Positions 50,164-58,692 of a stretch of DNA of 64,000 nt are shown here, in pieces. The stretch's first letter is position 1. Each line of letters starts with the position of its first letter. This stretch comes from Pseudomonas fluorescens (GTDB taxonomy: Bacteria; Pseudomonadota; Gammaproteobacteria; Pseudomonadales; Pseudomonadaceae): the NCBI RefSeq assembly GCF_902497995.1, contig NZ_CABVII010000019.1, positions 62,001 to 126,000 of the forward strand, in the 5' to 3' direction. Under the pieces are notes generated by a model, which saw only the letters and a program-made list of their open reading frames with translations, did no database searches and was not told where the DNA came from. A program made the translations under genes and the position numbers.

Positions 50164-51777
50164 ATGCAAAGCAAAACCTTGACCGGCGGCCAGACCCTGG
50201 TGCGCCTGTTGGCCAATTACGGCGTCGACACCGTGTTCGGCATTCCTGGCGTGCATACCCTGGAGCTGTATCGCGGCTTGCCCGGCAGTGGCATTCGCCA
50301 TGTGCTGACCCGGCACGAGCAAGGGGCCGGTTTCATGGCCGACGGCTATGCGCGGGTCAGCGGCAAGCCGGGGGTGTGCTTCATCATCACCGGCCCCGGC
50401 GTGACCAATGCCGCGACCGCGATCGGCCAGGCCTACGCCGACTCGATCCCGATGCTGGTGATTTCCAGCGTCAACCATACGGCCAGTCTTGGCAAAGGTT
50501 GGGGTTGCCTGCACGAAACCCAGGACCAGCGCGCCATGACCGCGCCGATCACCGCGTTTTCGGCGGTGGCCTTGAGTGCCGAGGACTTGCCCGGGCTGAT
50601 CGCCCGCGCTTACGGGGTGTTCGACAGCGAACGTCCGCGTCCGGTGCATATTTCGGTGCCGCTGGATGTACTGGCCGCGCCCGTCACGCGTGACTGGAGC
50701 AATGAGGTGGTGCGCCGTCCGGGACGCGGCCTGCCGGCTGCCGAGGCGCTGGATCAGGCGGTGGCAAAACTGCAGGCGGCACGCCGGCCGATGATCATCG
50801 CCGGCGGCGGCGCGCTGAATGCCGCCCAGGCGCTCGAGGCCTTGAGCACGCGGCTGGGCGCGCCGTTTTTCAGCAGCGTCGCCGGCAAGGGCTTGTTGCC
50901 GCCGGATGCACCGCTGAATGCCGGGTCGACCCTGTGTGTGGAACCTGGCTGGGCGCTGATCGCCGAAGCCGACGTGGTGCTCGCGGTGGGCACCGAGATG
51001 GCCGACACCGATTACTGGCGTGAACGTCTGCCGCTGAATGCCGAGCTGCTGCGGGTGGATATCGACTCGCGCAAGTTCAACGATTTCTATCCGTGCGCGG
51101 TGGCCTTGCAAGGCGATGCGCGGCAAACCGTCGTGGCCTTGCTGGAGCGCCTGCCCGAATCCCCACGGGATGCGAGCGCTTCCATTCAAGCCGTCGACAC
51201 CTTGCGCAAAGCAGTCAAGGCCGGGCACGGCACCTTGCAGTCGATCCATCAGGCGATCCTCGACCGGGTTTCGGCCGAACTGCCGGACAACGCCTTTATC
51301 AGCAGCGACATGACTCAACTGGCCTACACCGGCAACTACGCCTTCAGCAGCAAGGCGCCGCGCAGTTGGCTGCACCCGACCGGTTACGGCACCTTGGGTT
51401 ATGGCTTGCCAGCGGGTATCGGCGCCAAGTTCGGTGCGCCGAACCGGCCCGGCCTGGTGCTGGTCGGCGACGGTGGTTTTCTCTACACCGCGCAAGAACT
51501 GGCGACCGCCGTGGAAGAGCTGGACAGCCCGCTGGTGGTGCTGTTGTGGAACAACGAAGCCTTGGGGCAGATCCGCGACGACATGCTCGGCCTCGACATC
51601 GAACCGATTGGCGTGCTGCCGCGCAACCCGGATTTTGCCGCATTGGGCCGCGCCTTTGGTTGCACCGTGACGCAACCCCGGAACCTGGACGAACTGCAAA
51701 CCGACCTGCGTGCCGGCTTCCAACGAAACGGTGTGACCCTGATCGAACTCAAGCACGCCTGTGCGCTGGTCGGTTAA
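50164..51777 (+). CDS. aruI: AruI, 2-ketoarginine (5-guanidino-2-oxopentanoate) decarboxylase
   Basis: A 537-residue ThDP enzyme of the acetolactate-synthase-like group. The activating Glu is in TRHEQGAGFMADGYARVSG, and the ThDP motif is GDGGFLYTAQELATAVEEL followed by LLWNNEA. The protein closely follows the P. aeruginosa AruI pattern and lies next to aruH. It decarboxylates 2-ketoarginine to 4-guanidinobutyraldehyde in the cytoplasm. Confidence 0.88.
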   Translation: MQSKTLTGGQTLVRLLANYGVDTVFGIPGVHTLELYRGLPGSGIRHVLTRHEQGAGFMADGYARVSGKPGVCFIITGPGVTNAATAIGQAYADSIPMLVISSVNHTASLGKGWGCLHETQDQRAMTAPITAFSAVALSAEDLPGLIARAYGVFDSERPRPVHISVPLDVLAAPVTRDWSNEVVRRPGRGLPAAEALDQAVAKLQAARRPMIIAGGGALNAAQALEALSTRLGAPFFSSVAGKGLLPPDAPLNAGSTLCVEPGWALIAEADVVLAVGTEMADTDYWRERLPLNAELLRVDIDSRKFNDFYPCAVALQGDARQTVVALLERLPESPRDASASIQAVDTLRKAVKAGHGTLQSIHQAILDRVSAELPDNAFISSDMTQLAYTGNYAFSSKAPRSWLHPTGYGTLGYGLPAGIGAKFGAPNRPGLVLVGDGGFLYTAQELATAVEELDSPLVVLLWNNEALGQIRDDMLGLDIEPIGVLPRNPDFAALGRAFGCTVTQPRNLDELQTDLRAGFQRNGVTLIELKHACALVG

Positions 51778-51800
51778 ACCATCAACAAGGAATAAACTCT

Positions 51801-52991
51801 ATGCGTTTTTCCGATCTGACCCAACGTGTCGCCGGTGACGGTGCCGCCGCCTGGGAGATCCATTACCGTGCCCTGGCGCTTCGGGAGCAGGGCCGGGACA
51901 TTCTGTTGCTGTCGGTGGGCGACCCGGATTTCGATACCCCGGTGCCGATTGTGCAAGCGGCCATCGATAGCCTGCAGGCAGGCAATACCCACTACGCCGA
52001 CGTGCGCGGCAAGCGTACCCTGCGCGAGAGCATCGCCAAACGACATCGGCAACGCAGCGGTCAACCGGTCGATGCCGATCAGGTGGTGGTGCTGGCCGGC
52101 GCGCAATGTGCGTTGTTCAGCGTCGCCCAGTGCGTGCTCAATCCCGGCGATGAAGTGATAGTCGCCGAGCCGATGTACGTCACCTATGAAGCGGTGTTCG
52201 GTGCCTGCGGCGCGGTGGTGATTCCGGTGCCGGTGCGCTCCGAGAACGGCTTTAGGGTGTTGCCTGAAGACGTCGCCGCACGCATTACCCCGCGTACTCG
52301 CGCGTTGGCGCTCAATAGCCCGCACAACCCGTCCGGCGCCAGCCTGCCGCGCACCACCTGGCAGGCGCTGGCCGAGCTGTGCATTGCCCATGACCTGTGG
52401 CTGATTTCCGACGAGGTCTACAGCGAGCTGTTGTTCGAAGGCGAGCACGTCAGCCCGGCCAGTCTGCCAGGCATGGCCGAGCGCACCGCGACCCTCAACA
52501 GCCTGTCGAAATCCCACGCCATGACCGGCTGGCGCGTCGGCTGGGTGGTCGCGCCGCCGTCACTCGCCGGGCATCTGGAAAACCTCGCGCTGTGCATGCT
52601 CTACGGCTCCCCGGATTTTATTCAGGACGCCGCGGTCGTCGCGCTGGAGACCCAGCTGCCGGAACTCGAGGCCATGCGCCAGGCCTATCGCCAGCGTCGG
52701 GACCTGGTCTGCGAATGCCTGGCCGACTGCCCAGGCGTGCGTGCCCTGAAGCCCGATGGCGGGATGTTCGTGATGGTCGACATCCGCGAAACCGGGCTCA
52801 GTGCCCAGGCCTTCGCCGACCGCCTGCTGGATCGACACGGCGTCTCGGTGCTGGCCGGTGAAGCGTTCGGCCCGAGTGCCGCCGGGCATATTCGCCTGGG
52901 GCTGGTACTGGGCACCGAACCCCTGCGCGATGCCTGCCAGCGGATTGTCCGCTGCGCCAATGAATTGATGGAGGGACGGGGCGATGCGTAA
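51801..52991 (+). CDS. aruH: AruH, arginine:pyruvate transaminase
   Basis: A 396-residue fold-type I aminotransferase. The Schiff-base Lys is 237 in LNSLSKSHAMTGWRVGWVV, with NSPHNPSGASLPR contacting PLP and the C-terminal Arg in GHIRLGLVLGTEPLR. The sequence matches P. aeruginosa AruH over long stretches as I recall it (LLLSVGDPDFDTP, GNTHYADVRGKR). It transfers the amino group of L-arginine to pyruvate, giving 2-ketoarginine and alanine. Overlaps the aldehyde dehydrogenase gene by 8 bp. Confidence 0.92.
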   Translation: MRFSDLTQRVAGDGAAAWEIHYRALALREQGRDILLLSVGDPDFDTPVPIVQAAIDSLQAGNTHYADVRGKRTLRESIAKRHRQRSGQPVDADQVVVLAGAQCALFSVAQCVLNPGDEVIVAEPMYVTYEAVFGACGAVVIPVPVRSENGFRVLPEDVAARITPRTRALALNSPHNPSGASLPRTTWQALAELCIAHDLWLISDEVYSELLFEGEHVSPASLPGMAERTATLNSLSKSHAMTGWRVGWVVAPPSLAGHLENLALCMLYGSPDFIQDAAVVALETQLPELEAMRQAYRQRRDLVCECLADCPGVRALKPDGGMFVMVDIRETGLSAQAFADRLLDRHGVSVLAGEAFGPSAAGHIRLGLVLGTEPLRDACQRIVRCANELMEGRGDA

Positions 52992-54399
52992 TTACAGCAG
53001 GCTGTTTATGGATGGCGCCTGGCAGCAACCTTCCGGCCAGGGCCTGGCGGAAGTGATCAACCCGGCCACTGAACAGGTCGCAGGCTCCGTACCGTTGGGC
53101 GACGAGCGTGACGTTGATCGCGCCGTGGCCGCGGCCCGACGAGCCTTTGGTTCATGGTCGCGAACCTCGTCCAGCGTCCGCGCGGGTTACATCCGCGCAC
53201 TGGTCGAGCAGCTGCGAGCGCGGGCGGACGAAATGGCGCAGGTGATCACCGCCGAACTCGGCATGCCGGTGCAGTGGTGTCGCTCGGTGCAGGTCGAGGG
53301 GCCGATCGCCGGGCTGGAACACTACGTCGAAATCGCCGGGTTGATGGATGAGGTGCGCGAGGTCGGCAACTCCCTGGTGATTCGCGAACCGGTTGGTGTC
53401 TGCGCCTTCATTAATCCGTGGAATTACCCGCTGCACCAGTTGATCGGCAAACTCGCGCCGGCACTGGCGGCTGGTTGCACGGTGGTGGTCAAGCCGAGCC
53501 AGGAAACCCCGCTGCATGCCTTCCTGCTGGCGGAAATGATCGAGGCCATCGGTCTGCCGGCCGGGGTGTTCAACCTGGTCAGCGGGCCCGGTTCCAAGGT
53601 GGGTGAAGCCTTGGCCCGACATCCGGATGTCGACATGATCTCGTTCACCGGCTCCACCGGCGCTGGCGTCCGCGTGGCCCAGGCGTCCGCGCCTTCGGTC
53701 AAGCGGGTCTGCCTGGAACTGGGCGGCAAGTCGCCGTTGCTGATCGGCGAAGATGCCGATCTGGCCGCGGCGGTGCGCTACGGCGTGCAAGATGTGATGA
53801 TCAACTCCGGGCAGACCTGCACCGCCTTGACCCGCATGCTGCTGCCCGCCAGCCGCTATGCCGAGGCGCTGGAGCTGGCCCTGGCAGAGACCCGAAGCCT
53901 GCGCATGGGCGATCCGCTCGACCCGCAGAGCTTCCTTGGCCCGATGTGCTCGGCAGCGCAACGGCGGACCGTGCGCGAGTACATTCAAGTCGGTCAGCAA
54001 GAGGGCGCGCGGCTGCTGTGTGGCGGTGAAACGGCCGACGAGTTCGAGCGCGGTTTCTACGTCAAGCCAACGCTGTTTGCCGACGTCGACAATCGGATGC
54101 GTATCGCCCAGGAAGAAATCTTTGGCCCGGTGCTGTGCCTGATTCCCTATGCGGATGAAGCCCAGGCCATACAAATCGCCAATGACTCGCCGTTCGGCCT
54201 GTCCAGCGGCGTATGGGCCGGTAGCGCCGAGCGTGGACTCGGGCTGGCGCGGCAGCTGCGCGCCGGGCAGTGTTTTATCAACGGCGCGGCGTTCAACTAT
54301 CAGGCGCCGTTTGGCGGCTATAAACAGTCAGGCAATGGTCGCGAGTGGGGTGAAGAAGGGCTGGCCGAGTTTGTCGAAGTGAAAGCGATGCAGCTGTGA
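52984..54399 (+). CDS. NAD(P)-dependent aldehyde dehydrogenase (likely 4-guanidinobutyraldehyde)
   Basis: A 471-residue ALDH with general base Glu245 (CLELGGKSPLL) and catalytic Cys279 (NSGQTCTAL); the cofactor-binding region includes FTGSTGAGVRVAQ. Its start overlaps aruH by 8 bp, so it probably oxidises the AruI product to 4-guanidinobutyrate. In P. aeruginosa that step uses KauB, encoded elsewhere; here a dedicated enzyme is part of the cluster. Confidence 0.9.
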   Translation: MRNYSRLFMDGAWQQPSGQGLAEVINPATEQVAGSVPLGDERDVDRAVAAARRAFGSWSRTSSSVRAGYIRALVEQLRARADEMAQVITAELGMPVQWCRSVQVEGPIAGLEHYVEIAGLMDEVREVGNSLVIREPVGVCAFINPWNYPLHQLIGKLAPALAAGCTVVVKPSQETPLHAFLLAEMIEAIGLPAGVFNLVSGPGSKVGEALARHPDVDMISFTGSTGAGVRVAQASAPSVKRVCLELGGKSPLLIGEDADLAAAVRYGVQDVMINSGQTCTALTRMLLPASRYAEALELALAETRSLRMGDPLDPQSFLGPMCSAAQRRTVREYIQVGQQEGARLLCGGETADEFERGFYVKPTLFADVDNRMRIAQEEIFGPVLCLIPYADEAQAIQIANDSPFGLSSGVWAGSAERGLGLARQLRAGQCFINGAAFNYQAPFGGYKQSGNGREWGEEGLAEFVEVKAMQL

Positions 54400-54503
54400 T
54401 ATCGGCATGAGCGCGCGCGGGCCGCAGGCGCGGCGCTGCTCGGTGTTGCTCGGTTGGCTGGTGCGTGAACCATGCACACTCCTGCGTTGAAACACCAACC
54501 CCG

Positions 54504-54602
54504 GTAGGAGCTGCCGCAGGCTGCGATCTTTTGATCTTTTGATCTTTGCGTCCGGGCAATCCCCAGCGCCGCAAAAAGATCGCAGGTTGCGCCAGCGCCT
54601 AC
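54504..54602. repeat. REP-type inverted pair
   Basis: The left arm GTAGGAGCTGCCGCAGGCTG with a following CGATCTTTTGATCTTTTGATC is complementary to the right arm AAAAAGATCGCAGGTTGCGC and CAGCGCCTAC, with some mismatches. This is a common P. fluorescens-group REP type, here between converging genes. A short GATCTTTT repeat occurs three times inside. Confidence 0.8.
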
Positions 54603-54612
54603 ACAAGCCAAA

Positions 54613-55053
54613 TCAGGCGCTATCGCGGTTTTCCACTGGGGTATCGATGGCCACGAACAACTGGTCGGCGGTGATGTTTCCAAGATCCAGCCGCATGTTG
54701 TTTTCCAGCATGGCGAACAGCCGGGTGAACACGTCGAAGACCTTGCAATGGTCTTCCATGCCGGAGAACGGGTTATCGATTTTCTCGGCGATCAGCGAGC
54801 TTTCCTGCACCGCGTCATAGACCTCGCGCAGGGTGATTTCATTCGCGGGCCTGGCCAGGGTCAGCCCGCCCTTGGCGCCGCGCCAGGACTTGAGAATGTT
54901 GGCCTTGACCATCTGCGAAACCAGATTGCGCACCCGTGTCGGATGGGTCTTTACCCACTTGGCAATGGTTTCGGTGCGCAGCTTCTGCGGTGCGTTGGCG
55001 GCAACGAACGACAGGATGTAAGAAGCGGTGATCAATCGGGTCGACTGGCTCAT
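54613..55053 (-). CDS. Rrf2-family regulator lacking the Fe-S cysteine set
   Basis: A 146-residue regulator with an Rrf2 winged helix (LRTETIAKWVKTHPTRVRNL, KSWRGAKGGLTLARPANEIT). Only one Cys (DHCKVF) remains in the region where IscR/NsrR have three, so it is unlikely to bind a cluster and may sense a small molecule. Divergent from the peptide-type ABC operon across 176 bp, its probable target. Confidence 0.87.
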   Translation of the reverse strand: MSQSTRLITASYILSFVAANAPQKLRTETIAKWVKTHPTRVRNLVSQMVKANILKSWRGAKGGLTLARPANEITLREVYDAVQESSLIAEKIDNPFSGMEDHCKVFDVFTRLFAMLENNMRLDLGNITADQLFVAIDTPVENRDSA

Positions 55054-55229
55054 GAGGCGAAGGGCTCCCTGTAAAAACCGGATTATTCCATCGATGAAAA
55101 ATACCCGTCAGGGCATGGAATTTACGTTGTGAAGTCGTTAATGTATTTGTTACGGTAACAATTACAAATACTAGCAGCTTCGATAGAACCTTCGAATCAT
55201 TTTCTCTGCTACTGATCAGGGGCAATGCA

Positions 55230-56831
55230 ATGAGCGATAACAAAAACAAGATTACTCAAGCAATTCATGACTGCAATCTTCCCAGGCGGGATTTCCTCAA
55301 AGGCAGCGCCGCCGCCGGTCTGGTAGCCGCTGCGTTTTCCATGGGCCTGCCGTTCGGAGCCTTTGCCCAGCAAGCTTCGCCCAAGCCGGGCGGTGTGCTG
55401 CGCCTTGGCCTGGCGGGTGGCAGCACCACCGACTCGCTGGACCCGGGCTCCTGGAGCGATACGTTCACTTTCGTCGGCTTCGCGGCGGTGTACAACACCC
55501 TGAGCGAAATTGCCGTGGATGGCACAGCGATTCCCGAGCTCGCCGAGCGCTGGGAATCGTCGCCGGATGCGCGGATCTGGACCTTCAAACTGCGCCAGGG
55601 CGTGACCTTCCACAACGGCAAGAGCCTGACCGTCGAAGACGTCGTGGCGTCGATCAATCACCACCTGGGCGAGAAGTCCACCTCGGCGGCCAAGACCGTT
55701 CTCGGGGATGTGGCCCAGGTGCGCGCACAGGGCACCGATGCGGTGGTCTTCGAGTTGCATTCGGGTAACGCCGACTTCGCCTATGTGGTGGCCGATTACC
55801 ACTTGGTGATCATGCCGAGCAAGGACGGCGTTGCTGATTGGCGAGCGGGGGTCGGCACCGGCGGTTATCGTCTCAAGGCGTTCGATCCGGGCGTGCGCAT
55901 GGCATTGGAGCGCAGCCCCGATTACTGGAAACCGGGCCGGGCGCATTTCGCCAGCGCCGAGTTGATCGGCATTGCCGACGGCGCGGCGCGGATCAATGCG
56001 CTGGTCACCGGGCAGGTCGATGTGATCAACAAGGTGGACCTGAAAACCGTGGCGCTGCTCAAGCGCAATCCGAACATGGTGATCGAAGAAACCAAGGGCG
56101 CGCAGCACTACACCTTCCCGATGCTGTGCGACAGCCAGGACTTCAAGAACAACGACATCCGCCTGGCGATGAAGTACGCCATCAACCGTGAAACCCTGTT
56201 GGCCTCGATACTGCACGGCTATGGTCTGGTCGGTAACGATCATCCGATCCAGCCCGGCAGCCGCTTCATCAATACGGCGCTGGAGCAGCGCAGCTATGAC
56301 CCGGACAAGTCGCGTTTCCACCTGCGCAAGGCCGGCGTCGAGTCGCTCAAGGTACGCCTGCAAGCGTCCGACGCCGCTTATACCGGCGCGGTGGATGCCT
56401 CGGTGTTGTTCAAGGAGCAGGCGCGCCAGGCGGGGATCGATATCGACGTGGTGCGCGAGCCGGCGGACGGCTTCTTCTCCAACGTCTGGATGAAGCAACC
56501 CTTCACCACCTCGTTCTGGTACAGCAGCCTGACCGCCGACCGTATGTTCAGCATCGGTTACGCCAAAGGCGCTGCCTGGAACGAAACCCACTGGGACAAC
56601 GGGCGCTTCAACCAGTTGCTGAACGCCGCCCGCGGCGAGATGAACGATCCGCTGCGCCGCGAGATGTACAACGAAATGCAGGCGCTGTGCCGCGACGATG
56701 GCGGGGCGATCGTGCCGTTGTTCGCCAGCTCCGTGGCCGCCCGCTCGAAACGCATCAGTCATGGCGAACTCACCGCACCGTACGGCGAACTGGATGGTCT
56801 GCGGGTCATCGAGCGCTGGTGGCAAGCCTGA
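55230..56831 (+). CDS. Dipeptide-type ABC transporter substrate-binding protein, Tat-exported
   Basis: A 533-residue family-5 binding protein (DppA/OppA-like). The N-terminus has a twin-arginine motif, CNLPRRDFLKGSAAAGLVAA, cut near AFAQQ. Core markers: LAERWESSPDARIWTFKLRQ and GVTFHNGKSLTVEDVVAS. It binds peptides or similar compounds in the periplasm. First gene of a five-gene operon; a 68-bp gap separates it from the first permease. Confidence 0.9.
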   Translation: MSDNKNKITQAIHDCNLPRRDFLKGSAAAGLVAAAFSMGLPFGAFAQQASPKPGGVLRLGLAGGSTTDSLDPGSWSDTFTFVGFAAVYNTLSEIAVDGTAIPELAERWESSPDARIWTFKLRQGVTFHNGKSLTVEDVVASINHHLGEKSTSAAKTVLGDVAQVRAQGTDAVVFELHSGNADFAYVVADYHLVIMPSKDGVADWRAGVGTGGYRLKAFDPGVRMALERSPDYWKPGRAHFASAELIGIADGAARINALVTGQVDVINKVDLKTVALLKRNPNMVIEETKGAQHYTFPMLCDSQDFKNNDIRLAMKYAINRETLLASILHGYGLVGNDHPIQPGSRFINTALEQRSYDPDKSRFHLRKAGVESLKVRLQASDAAYTGAVDASVLFKEQARQAGIDIDVVREPADGFFSNVWMKQPFTTSFWYSSLTADRMFSIGYAKGAAWNETHWDNGRFNQLLNAARGEMNDPLRREMYNEMQALCRDDGGAIVPLFASSVAARSKRISHGELTAPYGELDGLRVIERWWQA

Positions 56832-56899
56832 GCATCTGATCGTTGATGGCCGACCTGCGCGCAGGTCGGCCACCCTGTGCCATCCCGGAGGATTCTGCG

Positions 56900-57859
56900 G
56901 TGAATAGTATTTTCAAGTTGCTGTTGCAGCGTCTGGCCCTGGGCCTGTTGTCGCTGTTTGCGGTGTCGGTGATTATTTTTCTGGCGGTCGGCATGCTGCC
57001 GGGCGATATCGCCCAGGCCATGCTCGGGCAGTCGGCGACGGCTGAAACCGTGGCGGCCTTCCGTGCCCAGCTGGGGCTGGACGTGCCGCCATTGACCCGC
57101 TTCGTGCAGTGGATCTGGCAGCTGCTGCAAGGTGACCTCGGGGTCTCGCTGGCCAACCAGCGGCCGATCGCCGAGCTGATCGGCACGCGGTTGGGCAATA
57201 CGCTCAGTCTGGCGGCCTTGGCGGCATTGGTGTCGGTACCGTTGGCGCTGGTGCTGGGGATGCTCGCGGCCTTGTATCGCAATAGCTGGTTCGACCGCCT
57301 GCTCAACACCTCGGCACTGAGTGCGGTGTCGTTCCCGGAATTCTTCGTCGCCTACCTGTTGATTCTGCTGTTTTCGGTGAAGCTCGGCTGGTTCCCGAGC
57401 ATCTCCAACCTGGCGCCGGATGCGTCCTTCGGCACGGTGCTGGAACGCTCGGTGCTGCCGGTGGCGACCCTGAGCCTGGTGGTGATCGCGCAGATGATGC
57501 GCATGACGCGTGCGTCCCTGATCAACCTCCTTGCCAGCCCCTATATCGAAATGGCCCGGCTCAAGGGCATCAGTCAGTCGCGGATTATCTTCCGGCATGC
57601 CTTGCCCAACGCCCTGGCACCGATCGTCAACGTGGTGGCCTTGAACCTCGCGTACCTGGTGGTGGGCGTGGTGGTGGTCGAGGTGGTGTTCGTCTACCCG
57701 GGTCTTGGCCAGTTGCTGGTGGACTCGGTGGCCAAACGCGACATTCCGGTGGTCCAGGCCTGCAGCCTGATCTTTGCCGCGACCTACATCCTGCTCAATA
57801 CCACGGCCGATGTGCTGTCCATCGCCAGCAATCCACGCCTGATGCATCCGAAGGGGTAG
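56900..57859 (+). CDS. Dipeptide-type ABC permease (DppB-like)
   Basis: GTG 56900 is supported by GGAGG at 56887-56891; 319 residues. A first helix is followed by MLPGDIAQAMLG (DppB-type periplasmic loop), and the EAA loop reads PYIEMARLKGISQSRIIFRH. It forms the channel with the next permease, 3 bp downstream. Confidence 0.92.
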   Translation: MNSIFKLLLQRLALGLLSLFAVSVIIFLAVGMLPGDIAQAMLGQSATAETVAAFRAQLGLDVPPLTRFVQWIWQLLQGDLGVSLANQRPIAELIGTRLGNTLSLAALAALVSVPLALVLGMLAALYRNSWFDRLLNTSALSAVSFPEFFVAYLLILLFSVKLGWFPSISNLAPDASFGTVLERSVLPVATLSLVVIAQMMRMTRASLINLLASPYIEMARLKGISQSRIIFRHALPNALAPIVNVVALNLAYLVVGVVVVEVVFVYPGLGQLLVDSVAKRDIPVVQACSLIFAATYILLNTTADVLSIASNPRLMHPKG

Positions 57860-57862
57860 AAC

Positions 57863-58690
57863 ATGAGCCTGCTTAAAGAACTGGCCCGGGCACCGCTGAG
57901 TGCGAAGTTCGGGATTCTGGTCATCGTTGTGTACATCCTGGTGGCGCTGTTCGCTCCGGCACTGGCGCCCTACGGCGAAACCGAAGTGGTCGGCGAGGGC
58001 TTTGCGCCCTGGAGCGGGCAGTTCCTGCTGGGCACCGATAACCTCGGTCGCGACATGTTCAGCCGGCTGGTGTATGGCGCCCGCAACACCCTGGGCATCG
58101 CCTTTCTCACCACGGTGCTGGCGTTCCTGCTCGGTGGCTTTTGCGGTTTGATCGCGGCGATCAAGGGCGGTGGGGTCGATCAAGGCTTGTCGCGAGTCGT
58201 CGACATCCTGATGGCCATTCCACAACTGATCTTCGCCTTGCTGATTCTCAGTGTGGTCGGCACCACGGCCACCTCCCTGGTATTGGTGATCGCGCTGCTG
58301 GATGCCACCCGGGTGTTTCGTCTGTCACGGGCGGTGGCGATGAACGTGGTGGTCCAGGACTTCGTCGAGGCGGCGCGGCTGCGGGGCGAGGGCTTGTGGT
58401 GGCTGGTGACCCGCGAGGTGTTGCCCAACGCCGCCGCGCCGCTGATTGCCGAATTCGGCCTGCGTTTCTGTTTCGTCTTTCTGTTTATCAGTGCGCTGTC
58501 ATTCCTCGGCCTGGGCATTCAGCCACCGACTGCCGACTGGGGCGGCATGGTCCGGGACAACGCGGTGCTGATCACCTTCGGCGACATTAGCCCGCTGCTG
58601 CCGGCTCTGGCGGTGGCGTTGATTACGGTAAGCGTCAACTTCGTCGTCGACTGGATGCTGCACAAATCCAGCGGCCTCAAGGAGTGCTGA
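57863..58690 (+). CDS. Dipeptide-type ABC permease (DppC-like)
   Basis: A 275-residue permease. The N-terminal region contains FLLGTDNLGRDMFSRLVYGA, the DppC/OppC hallmark, and the EAA loop is DFVEAARLRGEGLWWLVTRE. It ends two bases before the ATG of the ATPase gene. Confidence 0.93.
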   Translation: MSLLKELARAPLSAKFGILVIVVYILVALFAPALAPYGETEVVGEGFAPWSGQFLLGTDNLGRDMFSRLVYGARNTLGIAFLTTVLAFLLGGFCGLIAAIKGGGVDQGLSRVVDILMAIPQLIFALLILSVVGTTATSLVLVIALLDATRVFRLSRAVAMNVVVQDFVEAARLRGEGLWWLVTREVLPNAAAPLIAEFGLRFCFVFLFISALSFLGLGIQPPTADWGGMVRDNAVLITFGDISPLLPALAVALITVSVNFVVDWMLHKSSGLKEC

Positions 58691-58692
58691 AC

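Noticed and set aside
49888..51756. Long minus-strand open frame (622 codons) opposite aruI
   Set aside because: Composition rich in Arg/Gly/His/Gln and no family motif, while the plus strand encodes a clear ThDP enzyme.
51093..52991. Extension of AruH to a 632-residue fusion starting at 51093
   Set aside because: The extra 236 residues are an out-of-frame reading of aruI; the ATG at 51801 matches the known AruH start.
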